A stretch of 64,000 nt of DNA, from positions 23,453,521 to 23,517,520 of the forward strand of contig OX291544.1 of NCBI GenBank assembly GCA_946406115.1, given 5' to 3'. The translations under genes were made by a program, and so were the position numbers. This document shows positions 1-11,639 of this stretch, piece by piece (the first letter of the stretch is position 1; the number at the start of each line of letters is the position of its first letter). Source of the DNA: Apoda limacodes. Taxonomy: Eukaryota; Arthropoda; Insecta; Lepidoptera; Limacodidae. Under the pieces are notes generated by a model, which did not search any database, had not been told where the DNA came from, and saw only the letters and a list, made by a program, of their open reading frames with translations.

Positions 1-1060
1 AATTTTACGTAAAGTCTAAGTAACATTTGTTTCTAAATTTATACAATTTTAAAATTATTAAAGGCATTTTTATCAAACATTAAATAAAACAAGAAGTGTA
101 ACGCTAAAATATGAGTATTTTATAAACAACAATAACTACAAATACAATAAAATGCTTAAAAATTACTTTTCAAATTTTCGCGGTTGTGATGAATATGTTT
201 ATATGTTTCGGGCTTACTTTTCGTGGTTAAGAGTCGGTTAACGATCCAAACTTAGCTAATTGGGGTACCCGATGAGGTAGGTATTTTTGCAGCCGGCTAT
301 AACAATTACGATGGAATTTACAGGTTGGGCTTTAACTAAGCTATGTTTCATTTATGGGCAAATTCGTTTTCTCCGTGGTTTTCACGCACAAAGCATATTC
401 GTATTATATGATCGCTAATTTCGCTACAGAGATCACCTTCTTAATAACCCTATGGCTAGAGCGTATAGGGACCACTACCACGCAAGATTGCGCGAGTTTG
501 AACCCTGCCATATATGCAAGTACTTTGACTACGTACTAAGTAAGACCTACTTGCATACAGTTTTCTCTCAGATTCCAGATTCTGGCGCGCTCGAGACTGT
601 TCCTATAAGCTTCCAGGCCAACTGCCGAAACTGATACCAAATCGAATACTTCCTTGATTCGAATTCAATAAATTCTGAAACCATTAAAAACCGCACCACT
701 GAACCAATCGTTCGATCTATTCCTGTATGCAATCTGAAACTGATTGGGTCGGTAGTAGGGCTGCACAGACCATTCCTTTTCCTTTCCATAAGATTGAGAT
801 CTTACAGAAAGAGCAATACGGGCATAAAAAGGGCCTTATAATGGGACAGCCAAAACATTCACTTCATTCATCATCGCCTTTGATAAATCTAACAACATCG
901 AGACAGTAATGGCGACGCGGTAAAATGTATGACTGAAGACATTTAAGCAATATGTGACGACCTTTGATGGCGGACTGTATGAATAAAATTAATGTTAAGG
1001 TTGTGATAATGGTCTATATGTTTTGAAGAGTGTGCTTTCATACGAATGTCGACTAAAACT
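1..1060. other. Unassigned region at left edge
   Basis: No exon could be supported here. The next exon of the LDLa/Sushi protease gene would be expected on the minus strand to the left of position 1074, but no Cys-rich or trypsin-like coding block with splice sites was seen. Between about 450 and 800 both strands have short open frames of 60-73 codons with coding-like composition, for example a minus frame at 568-789. They are interrupted by stops when extended and match no family I recognise. They may be debris of an unidentified mobile element. Confidence 0.4.
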
Positions 1061-1073
1061 ATATTTTACTTAC

Positions 1074-4000
1074 GAATACATTCTGGCATCTCGTCAGACC
1101 AAAGGCCGTTGAAACAAATAATATTTTGTCTTCCGAAGACAGTGTATTCATGATCACAGGTAACGTTCAGCGTCACTTCCTTAAATTCCCAACTGTCTTT
1201 GACATAATTTTCTGAGACAACACCGTTGTGTCCATTTCGAGGGTGCGGTGGTATCTTGCATGTTTGGTCTACTTGTGATCTGACAAGAAATGGAAATGAA
1301 GTAAAGGAACTGCTCTTAATTGATTTTATGCGAGTAAGTAAATGTAGGTAGATTTTGCTTACTTTTTACAAATCATGTCAATTTCATCAGAACCATCTGC
1401 ACAGTCTTTCTCCTAAAAATTAAATTGTTTGTAATAAATTTCTCCACGTTATAAAGTCCTAGTACATCAATCTTACAATTTGTAATAATTAAGGATTTAA
1501 ATATTAAGTATTGTTTATTACTAGCAAGTATATATTGTATGGTTTCATTTATCTGTACACATATACACTCCCCACATCTTTCAGCCCGCTTTGTATTTTA
1601 GGTTTTGATCGCCCATAGCTTAAAAATAAATGTTAGGACGAGCAATGCAGTTATGAAGCTGGTATATTTTGTCATCTTTTTGGTATGGTAGTTATTGTTT
1701 AAAAATCGTATTCAGAATATTGAAAAAAAAGAGTTCCACCAATAAAGTTGAGTATCCTCTTGATGAAGGTTACGACTAGTCATGGATTTTTTAAGAAAAC
1801 AAATGTTTTGTCTCAATAAAATGTTAATTTAGTAACTTATGTTGCCTCCAAAGGCATCTACATCAGTTTTCATGTGATAAGGCACAGAATTAATCAGTTT
1901 CACTATGAAATTCTGTGAAATCTTTTCCTCTTCTATGGCTGTTTTCAGTTGCTGCATTGTCTGTGGAACTGGGTGACCCAGAACACAAATTTTTAACTCG
2001 TCCCATAAGTGTCCAATGAGGTTCATGTCTGGGCTTCTTGCTGGCCGGTCTATTTATTTTTGCATATAGGCGGTTAAAATTTAAAACACAAGGTGGGCCG
2101 AAAGATGAGTCCGTGAGGTATAAAATATCAACGCACAGCCCAAACCACTCTGTCTAGAAACTTTAAATTTGGCATGTAGTTTAAAAAGCACCACTAAAAA
2201 AAGAATCTTGCAAAATTCATCCCCTAAGGGGGTGAAATAAGGGTTGGAAGTTTGTAAGAAAAACCGTCAATATCTTTATTAGAATAGTTTTTTAGTATTT
2301 GGCCTTAAAGATGCTGAAGCATCTTGCTAAACCAAAACAAAATGATATTTCCTTCTTCAGATAGCTAATGTGGCAACTTCGAAATTATTATTTAGATTTC
2401 AGGTTAAGTTACGGCCACGAATTTATTTTAGAAATAATAATCTTTTTTCGTTGATGACTACTTGAAGGTTATAGAGTCTTTGAAGAAAATATATAATACA
2501 TGCTATATCTATGGCTACATCATCAATGCAAAAAAATATTTTCATAGCAAAGGGGTAGTCAAACGATTAACCTCTAGCTAGGACTTGAACCTGCAACATC
2601 CCTACACTTTGTGCAAGTACTCTACCAATTGAGCTATTGAGGCACAAGTCTGGCCTATGAAAATCCCAACTACATCACTGCAATGGAAATACGAGTACAT
2701 GGGGCAGGCTAAGCTGAATTGTGCTTGTATTGATCAAATATATGTATATGCCTGTGTTTTACAAATTTTGTTGTGCACTAACTCCATTACAGAAGAATAT
2801 CTTCTCCATACATGCGCCATAGGCACATTGAAGCCAGTTCTCAGGACATAGGTTGCCGGAGCAGGTCAGGAAGGACTCGTCGGACCCGTTGGGACAGTCT
2901 GCCACACCGTCGCACACCAGAGCAGACTTGATGCAGTTCCCATCACTACATTGCCACTGTCTTTTTCTAACGATAAATTAATCTGATTACTAATGTTATA
3001 AAGTATGATTATTTAAACTTATAAAAGCTAAATTATGATCGTTTGTTAGTCGTACTGTGATTTTGGCTTTGAACGGTACGGAGCAACCGAGATAAATTTA
3101 TTTTTGGCACAGCAACAGAGTGCAGGGCATACTTTTTATGCCAATTGAGAATGTGCACAGAAATAAATTTAGGGTACTATGCCTTAACGTCTTCGCTTTG
3201 GAGCGACTTTTGTCACTATCCCGCCGGAGGGACTCAGAACATTTCTCCAAAAATAAATCACTCACAATACAAGGAGTATTTAAAGAGTTCATATTTTTTT
3301 TAACTAGCCTTTAAGGTTTGCTAGGCCAATGGAAAAAATCTGTTGAATCGTTAGAAGATAGAACATGTTGAAAAATAGATAAGATGTAATATTCTTTTTT
3401 GTTTTCTTTTTCCTGGTTTGACTTCACTTCAAATAAATTTGAAAAAGGCCCTTGTAAAGTACATGGGCAAAGAGCAATTTGTCTTAAATATATTGGGGCA
3501 GACGAGTTCTTGAGAAAATACCACGGATTGGTAAGTGCAGCGTGGGTCTCTAGCTAGGTGGGCGGATGACCTAAAGCCGAAAATGGCTGGATGAAAAAGA
3601 GCGAGAAAACGCGTGCGGTGGCGTTCCTTGGGAAATGCTTGTCCACTGATGTAGGCCGATTGAAAGGATATTTAAAAAATACAGACATTTTGTGGCGTCT
3701 TTCAATATTATCTATTCAACAACTATACATTTGAAAATAAAGCATTTCACTTACCCACAGTGAGTTTTTACTTTTGATTTGGCGGTCAATGGTTCGTTTT
3801 TCATCCGAACACTTCTGAAACCAAAGTTTAACTAGAAGTTCAAAAGTCAGAAGACCGGCCGTACAAGTGTAGTTTCTATTAAAAATAATCCTGGATATAT
3901 AAAAAAAAACTTGTGAACTGATTAAGTTCATAACAGAGTAGAATTGGGCTAATTGGTCGACTAAAATAAAGTGTGCCCCATAGTTGGCATTGCATTAACA

Positions 4001-5008
4001 TGCATTTGGAATAGTAGTTAAGTAACATTTTTTTTTTGGTATGGGATGGTAAAAATCTATACTGTAGAAAACTAAATATATACATCTACTGCTGTAGGTA
4101 CATCCTATTAATATTATAAATGTAAAATATCCAATTGGACTGAAATTTGACACAGAAATATTTAAAAAGACGGCGAAGAACATACTTTTCATCCTGGAAA
4201 ATTTAAAAGTTCCTACGGTAATTACAATTACCGAATTCCACTTGAACGATCTATAGCTTGCAATAGCAAACAGTATAGGAGTAATTTGGTACAACATATA
4301 CTATATAATTTGTGGGAGTAATGTAAAAAAAGTAAAAAAGTAAGGAGTTGCCATAAGAATCCTACGTCGCCGATATACCAAATTTTTTTATAAAACTTTT
4401 GATTTTTTTTCTACAAACAAATTTCTCTACCTATTGTATTTGTTCCGGTGTTGCCATTTAAACACGTGAGCTTGATATGGCAGAATTTTTATGCTATTTC
4501 ATTTACAATTTACGTCGATGAGCTTAGACGGAATTTTCTTTGATAACCCTATCAAAGAAAATTCACACATACCCAGCAAGCGCTTCTTTTACTGCTACAT
4601 ACCTATTACGATGTATCATATATTTCATTATAGAATAAAAATATCAATTGAAGTTTGTTTTCTGCGTAAGAAGTAACATGGAAAAAATAAAAAAAATATT
4701 CTCTAAGAGAAGGTTGCTCTAGTACAAAGTAACTAGATATCTGTAATATGGAGATTTCTGTAACTTTTTGTGTAAATGAAAAACTAGGCTCTTTATTTAG
4801 ATACTATGTAAACTGGATCATACTCTATCAGTAAATTAAATATAAATTTATGATACCTAGTATTAGAAGCAAAGGTAAAAAAAAAATTTATTGTATTACG
4901 ACTGTAGAGCACAGTAGACAAGATCGCTTCCGTCAGGGCAGTGGTCGTGTCCATCGCACAGCTGGGCTCGGCCGACGCAGCCGCTTTTGTCCAAGCACAC
5001 GAACTCAT
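1074..5008 (-). CDS. Modular serine protease (ModSP/HP14-like), partial: LDLa repeats and Sushi domain
   Basis: Four minus-strand exons join in frame: 5008-4900, 2966-2783, 1412-1363 and 1279-1074. Phases agree at all three junctions (2+1, 0+0, 2+1) and all borders are GT-AG. The first exon holds one LDL-receptor class A repeat ending in the DHCPDGSD type. The second holds a complete repeat (CDGVADCPNGSDE) and the first half of another. The 50-bp exon finishes that repeat with CADGSDE. The last exon is a Sushi/CCP domain with Cys at both ends, starting TCKIPPHPRNG and ending GLWSDEMPEC. LDLa repeats followed by Sushi is the layout of insect ModSP and Manduca HP14, secreted hemolymph proteases that autoactivate after pattern-recognition proteins bind microbes and start Toll and prophenoloxidase cascades. 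The wonton region and protease domain are not visible and would lie left of the window. N-terminal exons upstream of 5008 were not found. Another LDLa/Sushi secreted protein remains possible. Confidence 0.75.
1829..2056 (-). mobile_element. Tc1/mariner transposase fragment (C-terminal DDE region)
   Basis: The minus strand reads ARSPDMNLIGHLWDELK, a variant of the SPDLNPIEHLWDEL block that carries a catalytic acidic residue of Tc1-type transposases. It continues to a stop through a segment resembling the usual C-terminus (a QLKTAIEEE block, then a terminal FGGNISY). Only about 75 codons remain, with no N-terminal part or clear terminal inverted repeats. It lies inside an intron of the LDLa/Sushi gene and on the same strand. 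Confidence 0.75.
2060..2260. repeat. Dispersed repeat fragment
   Basis: The segment contains the phrase cccctaagggggtgaaataa and flanking sequence of a kind I associate with dispersed non-coding repeats in moth and butterfly genomes. No coding capacity is visible. It sits in an intron of the LDLa/Sushi gene. Confidence 0.4.
2535..2730 (-). repeat. Dispersed repeat with internal tRNA-like cloverleaf, copy 1
   Basis: On the minus strand, 2643-2570 folds as a tRNA: acceptor stem with 6 of 7 pairs, D arm TAGCTCAATTGGTAGAG, a five-pair anticodon stem with a seven-base loop, and a box B-like GGTTCAAGTCC. The T stem is poor (3 of 5 pairs) and the base before the anticodon is C instead of T, so a working tRNA is unlikely. 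Sequence on both sides is shared with the plus-strand copy at 48068-48250, so this is a repeat family, with the tRNA-like part inside it. Confidence 0.65.
3490..3690 (+). mobile_element. RTE-type LINE 3' terminal fragment
   Basis: A plus frame reads RWADDLKPKMAG, then after a stop KRARKRVRWRSLGNA. This resembles the C-terminal end of RTE-like LINEs of Lepidoptera (a RWADDL block, then a WRSLGEAYVQQW-type end). The usual final tryptophan block is degraded. It lies within an intron of the LDLa/Sushi gene. Confidence 0.55.
4100..4320. repeat. Abundant dispersed repeat fragment (family R1)
   Basis: This block includes taatattataaatgtaaa, then tggactgaaatttgacacag and an aaaagttcctacggtaat phrase. 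The same phrases recur at 35160-35540, 41655-41830, 43680-43990 and 49880-50480. I label the family R1 here only for cross-reference. It has no coding content and resembles a common non-autonomous repeat of Lepidoptera. Confidence 0.6.
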
Positions 5009-5032
5009 CTAAACTGACCACATAAAATAATT

Positions 5033-5177
5033 TTAAAGTACATGGCGCTTAGATACGCTAACCAGCAAGAACGCCCCATAAGTGTCATCATACACAACGA
5101 AGTGCTGCGTAGGATGTACACCCAGAGGCTCCACGTTAGCTGCGTGGGTCCTTTTGTATAAACGTCCATGTACTATG
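5033..5177 (-). other. Unassigned short coding-like frame
   Basis: The minus strand holds an open frame of about 47 codons that starts just after a stop and includes KRTHAANVEPLGVHPTQ, then FVVYDDTYGAFLL, ending in a stop 25 bp before the LDLa exon at 5008. Its composition looks like real protein, but it has no start codon and no splice sites that fit the neighbouring exon's phase. I do not recognise it. A fragment of a mobile element or of a retrocopy is most likely. Confidence 0.3.
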
Positions 5178-5555
5178 GGTTAGTAGTTGATACTACCACC
5201 TACATTTTCAGACAAAGTAAAACTTAATACACGTTCGTAAGCTCGCACCGCTATAGATTCAATGATTTGTTTCTGATTTGAACGAATTACAAAAAGGTAT
5301 TTAATAAAAAAGTTTTAAGTACAAATAAGCTATTTTTAGAAAGTTTTTATGCAACACGTTGGGAATAGCAATTCGTAAATAATTAATTTTTGGTTTATTT
5401 TTATTTATTTATTCGGAAGCCCAAAGGTAGTAATAATATAGGAATACATAACTAAATAACGGACACAATAGTAGGTCCTCACATTTAGTATCGGCACAGC
5501 ATTTAAATTAGCAAAACTTAAAGCATAAAAAGCAACTTACGAAAAGAAGTGAAAT

Positions 5556-5925
5556 CCCAGCAAAAACATTTTCATGTAAAATGTTGCCAAGACGAGGTCA
5601 TATAGCTCGCACTGTGAAAAAGTTATCAGATCTCATGTAGCGCCAAGCTTCTAACTCTACACGCCCGAACTCTACAAGCTCTAACTTCACAAACTCTACT
5701 TCTTGTTCTAAATATGAGCCTTGGCCAAAAGGTGAAAAATTTATTCACTATTCATTACTTTTCTGTTTTACAGGTAAGTAAGAGTTTGTAGAGTTAGGCC
5801 GTGTACAGTAAGAAGCTCCACGTGAGATCTGATAACTTTTTGGCAGTGCGAGCCATATGGTCTCTTGGCAACATTTTACACACAGACCTAGGATTTTTAT
5901 TTAACATGAAAATATTTTTGGTGGG
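5556..5925. mobile_element. Fold-back (MITE-like) element, family FB2
   Basis: Two long inverted arms, roughly 5570-5660 and 5800-5915, share catgtaaaatgttgcca, then ctcgcactg and agttatcagatctca in mirror order. The right arm carries a small insertion relative to the left. The short middle holds repeats of the ctctacaa and ctctaac type. A fragment of one arm recurs at 31340-31400. No transposase is encoded, so it would depend on one from elsewhere. Confidence 0.7.
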
Positions 5926-6225
5926 ATACATATTTTCTCATCTGTGGTTCAACAAAATACATTACCTGCATATTGCAGCACGCTTTTGCCATGCTATAGT
6001 TGAAACTGGCCATGCTGTAAAATATATATAAATAGAATTTAACATAGTGTTTTCGTGCGCAAATAAAACCGGCCAAGTGCGTGACGTATTACGCATTAAG
6101 TTCTGTAGAAAAATAATTATTGCGGATATAAAACTCGTAATTGGGTTTTTTTCTGGGTTTTTAGAACTCCTGGTAAAATAGTTATGTGGTGGGGGGACAA
6201 TTATTAACTTTAAAGTTAAAAACAA

Positions 6226-6975
6226 ATTCTACAAAAGAATACCTGAAACAAAAAGTTAATAAGAAACCTTAAACACATGTTTGAAGAGCTCATAATTTAC
6301 GTGCCACATAATGAAGTGCGCACAATGACCTGAATGGTTCTTTTTTAATTTTTTCATTATTTGTTAGGTAATCCGCATAATTTCACATATTCTGTGAAAA
6401 CTTTAGGCTTCTACCTACTTCGGTCTAAAATAGGTCTAAATTTTCAAAGCATCTTCTTGCTGTGTTGCCATCATTTGTAGTACCATGACTACATCAATAA
6501 TTAGACAAAAACGTTGACACACGTCATTCTTAGCTTTTGATTATATTTTATAGACAAATAGGAATTTTTACGCATTTAACTATGAAAATGACTAATTATA
6601 TTATGTATTTTAATAATAATAACATACAAAATAATTGTACAAAAATCTGTTTATAAATAAAGAAAACAAATGGCGGTTTTATCGCTTTAAAGCGATCTCT
6701 TCCAGACAACCTTTGGGTAGAGGAAATAATAAAGTTAAACATAGTATAGTAGGTGTGTGACGATACAGTTATTAAGAAGTATATATGTCAAACAATAATG
6801 TATATAATATAAATAAATACACATAAATAATATATATGAATGTATATATAAATATAAGTAAATATATGTACATATATAAATATGCATGTATAATAAATAT
6901 AATTATAATATATATTACGTATAAGTGAATATATATAAACAAATATAGTCATGTTATTTTAGTCTTTCAGGTAAT
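6226..6975. other. AT-rich non-coding stretch
   Basis: No gene is visible. A phrase at 6066-6090 just left of here (ggccaagtgcgtgacg) is a remnant of the repeat seen whole at 31440-31885. Positions 6780-6960 are a long, imperfect run of ATA/TAT-type simple sequence. Confidence 0.5.
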
Positions 6976-6984
6976 GAGTAATAA

Positions 6985-8460
6985 CAAGATTTTTAAATAT
7001 TGCTATCGATTTTGTTTTTTTTATTTCCAAAGGTAAGGTGTTCTAACAGCCTTTACTGTGAAAGAATCATTATACGTTCGTGGATAATGCAAAGGAGTTT
7101 TTAGCATCCAGCTAGTAGTCTCTCGAAGAGAAATTGAAACATTTCTTTAAGTATACCGGTGTGTTTGGATTGAACAGGACGTTATACAGAAGAAAGAGAA
7201 CATGAGTATCCCGGCGAAGTCTAATTGGAGCCACTTGAGCTTTGATCTGTATTCGGAAATATGGTCGTACTTACGTAGACCAAATATGAATCTAATGCAG
7301 AAGTTCTGAAGTCGCTCAAGTCAAGATAACTAGCATCAGCATAATCGAGAACAGGCAGAAGAAGAGATTGTGCAAGAGCAATTTGCAATTAGCAAACTGC
7401 CTACGATGAGTGTTTGCGTTTCCGTAGGATTAACAATAAGGCCATAGGTTTCACTCCACTTCACAATTTAATCAAGGTCTCGATGAACAATTGAGATAGC
7501 ATTTGTCAGTTCACTGATAGGAGTTTGTGTGTAAATCTGAAGATCGTCTGCATAGAGATGGTAGAGAGAAGATAGTTGAGATGTTATAGAATTAACGAAA
7601 ATAGCAAACAGGAGAGGAGACAAAATGCCACCTTGCGTAACACCAGCGGCCGTGTTACACCAGTCAGATAGAGAATCATCGACCTTTATGCGCTGCCGGC
7701 GTCCACGCAAGTAACTATGAAACCCATCGATAACGATTGGAGAAATGTTAAGAGAACTAAGAATGAGTAGCAGGATGTCCAGATCCACGTTGTTTAAAGC
7801 ATTGCTAAAATCTAAGAGTGTAAGAACCGTGACCTCCTTATTTTCCATGCCAAAACGTATATCGTCAGTTATTACGATAATTCCATAGTCGTACTATGAC
7901 CGGAACGGAAACCAGATTGTAAGGGATTTAAAAAGTAATTGAAAGAAAATTGGACAACTGTTGATAAACAAGCCGTTCCCGAACTTTTGACAAGAAAGGA
8001 AGAATGGATATCGGACGAAAGTCAAAAAAGGAGGAGGGATTATATTGCTTTGTTAAAAGAATTATATTAGCATCCTTCCAGGACTCAGGAAAAACACCTG
8101 TGGAAATGGAATGATTTAGGATATTGGTAATGACGGGAGTTATAATATCAAGGATGGGAACGATCATATTACGACTAATGCAATCTTCACCGACAGCATT
8201 GGATGAAATGGCGAATATGTTCTTCTTAACATCGCAATCTGAAAATCGATAAAGAAAAAAAGGCGAAAAGTCAGGAGTTGGCAATGAAGAAAGAGTTTAA
8301 TGTTTCATTTTTTTTGTTGCTGTCAAAGTCAGCGTTAGAAATAAAATGTTGATTAAGGATATTGATATTAGTATTATCTGAAATAGAAGGAAGTTTCATT
8401 TTCCCAACTCCTAAAGACAAGAAATTTCCAGACTTTTGCTGGATCACCGTTTTCAACAGA
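6985..8460 (-). mobile_element. Degenerate non-LTR retrotransposon (LINE), reverse transcriptase and C-terminal part
   Basis: Minus-strand frames, broken by frameshifts, read in order. An N-terminal RT part spans 8284-7928 (SWKDANIILLTK, then a DFRPISILPFLSK block). The RT core spans 7848-7468 (VTLLDFSNALNNVDLDILL, GVTQGGILSPLLFAIF and the catalytic YADDLQIY). A C-terminal part runs down to about 6990 (CIRFIFGLRKYDHISEYRS and a final NTLPLEIK). Endonuclease and ORF1 are absent. The RT pattern suggests a CR1/Jockey-like clade. A fragment of the same C-terminal block is at 62680-62785. It is no longer functional because of multiple frame breaks. Confidence 0.85.
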
Positions 8461-8469
8461 TTTGTGGAT

Positions 8470-9900
8470 ATGGCGTCTTTGGTTAACTCTTAACGTAATA
8501 GTTCCTCAAAATTCTCACGAAGTTCTAGGTGCAGTAGTTTCGGCTGAGCGATTTTAAGTCATTCTTTCATCACTCAGTTAGGCAATTTTATTGTATGGGT
8601 GCAAATTAGTCAAACTAGGGGTATGGTTCCTTGTTAACGTAGTTCTTATTTGTCTGAAGTCTAAATTACGCCATAAATATGACTCTTTTTTTAATTTATT
8701 ATATTCAGACAATTTTGAAAAAAAAACATCGCACCTCCGGCCGTTTCATGGGATACCTATATCAAATAATTCACATATCAACCGTGTGAAAATGAATAAC
8801 GGCCAATTGTGCGACAACGGAGATTTATTTTATTTATTTATTTATCTTACGAGCTCCATACAATTTAAAAAAAGGCGTCTTTTGTGGTAGTATTCCATAG
8901 CTTTGATATTTTTGGGTATGTACTTAGTATCCTGAAGCATATTCATGCATTTAAGTCGTCACTTAAACAATTATTGATTATATGTCTATGAAAGCTTAAA
9001 TCCAGCCCACTGTACGTCGCAACGGAGCATCTAATTACCTGATATTTGGTACATGTATAGAATAAGCATAAGAATATTTGTATTACTTATTATTTTTATG
9101 GTAGAGGTGAAGGGACGGAGCATGACAGTCACTCCAGCTATTTCGCGGAACCCTAAAAGAACCACGGCATAACTTATACCTACATGAATTTTTATCCATG
9201 GTAACTAAGTAAAAGTCTAACTAAACTGTTACTTAATGTATAACTAATATTATTATGCAATATCATATTAAAATGTAAATGATCAATTCCAACGGCTGCC
9301 TTAAAATTAAAAACCGAACTACCTTGGCTAGTTATCGTACCTAACTACATACTCTTTCATAACTACCAAATGAAATAAAATAAAAACTCACCAATTAATA
9401 TGAATATGACACAAAAAGTTGTAAGCATTTTACTTTTGCAATAACATTCTATTAAATACTGTTAACAGCAACATTCATTTGATTTATAATCAAAAATAAA
9501 TTAAAAATAAAAGACCACTCTAAACAACCTTACACAACCTCAGTCGACAATTTAATGTAATTGAATATTTTGCACTGTTTGTGGAATGTTAGGATTTAAT
9601 TAGGGATTTGCATTTAAAAAAACATCGATGTTCTCTTTCGATGTACCTAATCGATCTTTTAAAATGCATTATTTCTTCAAAATTGGATTTGGAGGTATTT
9701 TTAAGATATAGAGATTTATACAACTTCAAGATTTAGAGTACTTTCCAAATAAAAAAAAATAATCTAGCTTGGAATTATTTCATTTAATAATTTAACTTTC
9801 TTAGCAATTTATTATTTAGTTAATAATTCAGTAAAAACCGGATCAAGGGCAATCCCCGTTTTTTAATATAAATATATACATATATATTACACACATCGCC
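8470..9900. other. Non-coding stretch without recognised features
   Basis: Apart from short runs such as attta repeats near 8825-8850, nothing is recognised. Open frames are short and scattered as expected of AT-rich DNA. Confidence 0.4.
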
Positions 9901-9901
9901 A

Positions 9902-9995
9902 TGTTCAAACTAAGTAAAGCTTGTACCATAGACTATAATACTACACTAGTACTTGTACTACGGAAACCGAAAACGCATATAAATATGATATGTAT
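9902..9995 (-). repeat. SINE 3' fragment
   Basis: The phrase caaactaagtaaagcttgtaccatagac matches the end region of the SINE copies at 33965-34202 and 36185-36391 (aaactaagcaaagcttgtgctatgg). Only the 3' body remains, without the tRNA-like head. Confidence 0.55.
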
Positions 9996-9999
9996 TGAT

Positions 10000-10815
10000 A
10001 TTTTTCCTTAGACTACTGATATGACATTGGTTCCTTTGATGCATTATTTAAAATTCATCGATGTTTTCTGATGCATCGATATAATTCCATCCATCCATCC
10101 TTATATCGAATTAGCTGATATTATTATTTTATGATGGATGATATTTATAGATAAACCGGTCATCAATGAATGACGAGATTTTTATATAAGCATAAATATA
10201 CATTTGTCTATAATACATTCCATGATCCATATCGGTACAGTTACCTTCAGAGGAGATCATGTTTTAAAATACCTGCACACAAACACTTTTGCACTATGCA
10301 AATTATGATTAAGTTGCGTCACAACTGCACTTCATACAAAAATCCCGTTATAAGTGTGTGCATGTTCTATACGAGCGGTAACAGAATTTTATGTAACAGA
10401 GGGGAGGTGAGGTCGAAACTAGAAATCAGCGACCGACAGTGGCCATTTTACTGCAGTGCTATGACCTATGCTATGGTAGATGTTTATTTATGGTAGCATT
10501 GCAGGATTGAAAAAAAAACGTTCTTTTTTATAATTTTATAAAACAAACACTTAAAAATTGTTATTTAACATATAACATATTTAATATATGTGTTTTCGGA
10601 TTCTGTACGTCCGTATGAGAAATCGGCAAACCCCTTATAGAGTTACTCGTGCGTCTACCTGTGTGTCCGTCTATTACAGCCAATTAGATTCAAATCTTTG
10701 GCCGATTGAGTTGAAATTTTATTCACAAATGTGTTTTTGGGGAACATCGACGTGTAACGTAAATAAATGATTTTTTAATACCACCAATGTGGAAAATGAG
10801 CTTTAGCAGAAAAAA
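10000..10815. other. Non-coding stretch with repeat debris
   Basis: No gene is supported. A 108-codon plus frame at 10170-10496 has no recognised motif. The segment 10600-10770 has the look of another dispersed repeat (tgtgtccgtctattacagcc, then ttgagttgaaattttattcac). Confidence 0.35.
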
Positions 10816-11578
10816 TTAGCAGCCTACCGGAGTCACGCTTGCAACACCAGGGGCATAACTTGCGAGTTGCCTAAACTTTAACAGTCTAATCAGTTCTATC
10901 TTGATTTTCAAGAACCCTAAATTGTTATTCCTATAGAAATCCTTGGCAGAGAGATCATTCCGCAACTTAAGCGTTCGCGGTAGGAAGTTTCTGTCAAATC
11001 GCACTGTATGGGTATATACGTGACTATTTAGGTTGCAAAATGTAAGGATGAATTCCCTGCCGACGGTGAGAGGTGCGATGATAGAAAGGTACTATGGGTA
11101 TCATTTCAAATAACACCTCAGAACACAGCTCATTATACAAGTGGTATCGAACACAGGAAGGCCAACACTCGTTTGAGATCATAAAAAACTGTCTCAGCTC
11201 TCTATTGAACCGAGTCAATAGGCCCTAGCTGCTATCCGGGTGCACGTGCCCAGACCTGCATAGCAACAAAACTCCATATCCGGCTAGTGCTGCGACTTAT
11301 AAAGCAACAACCTTTGCCCCGAGGTTAAGTACTGCTTTTTGAGTACACTTTTTGAGATTTTTGGATGCCAGCTTCTCTTTATCATCCGAATGATCTCGGA
11401 ACTGAACGATGTTGGACGTCAACATCGGCTCGTATGCGTCTGCCGGACAGAAAGCAAGCCACCCATTTTCTCTACTCCACAGGCAGTCTGAAGGATGGCA
11501 ACTTCGACAGAAGACTCCGGTGCCAGGTCTGATCGAAAGTATATCTAGGCTGCATGCCAGTGCCTTCACCTGACTCAC
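10816..11578 (-). mobile_element. LINE C-terminal fragment (family L2 of this window)
   Basis: Minus-strand pieces in broken frames include FRDHSDDKEKLASKNL (11450-11350), a LYNELCSEVLFEMIPI block followed by YHRTSHRRQGIHPY (11170-11030), and FDRNFLPRTLKLRNDLSA, then GFLK and ASYAPGVASVTPVGC (10998-10816). This order is the C-terminal domain of lepidopteran LINEs. A second copy lies at 45264-45870. Label L2 is only for this report and does not mean the LINE2 clade. Confidence 0.75.
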
Positions 11579-11639
11579 AGTGAAAAGCGCCCATCGGTTT
11601 GTTAGATATACTAAAAGATCACTGGTCGAGAGAGCGTGC

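Noticed and set aside
2570..2643. A working tRNA gene on the minus strand
   Set aside because: The cloverleaf is recognisable, but the T stem has only about three pairs, the base before the anticodon is not T, and the segment is embedded in a repeat with another copy at 48 kb.
10170..10496. 108-codon plus-strand frame as a gene
   Set aside because: It has no recognised motif, no splice context and a composition that follows local base content.
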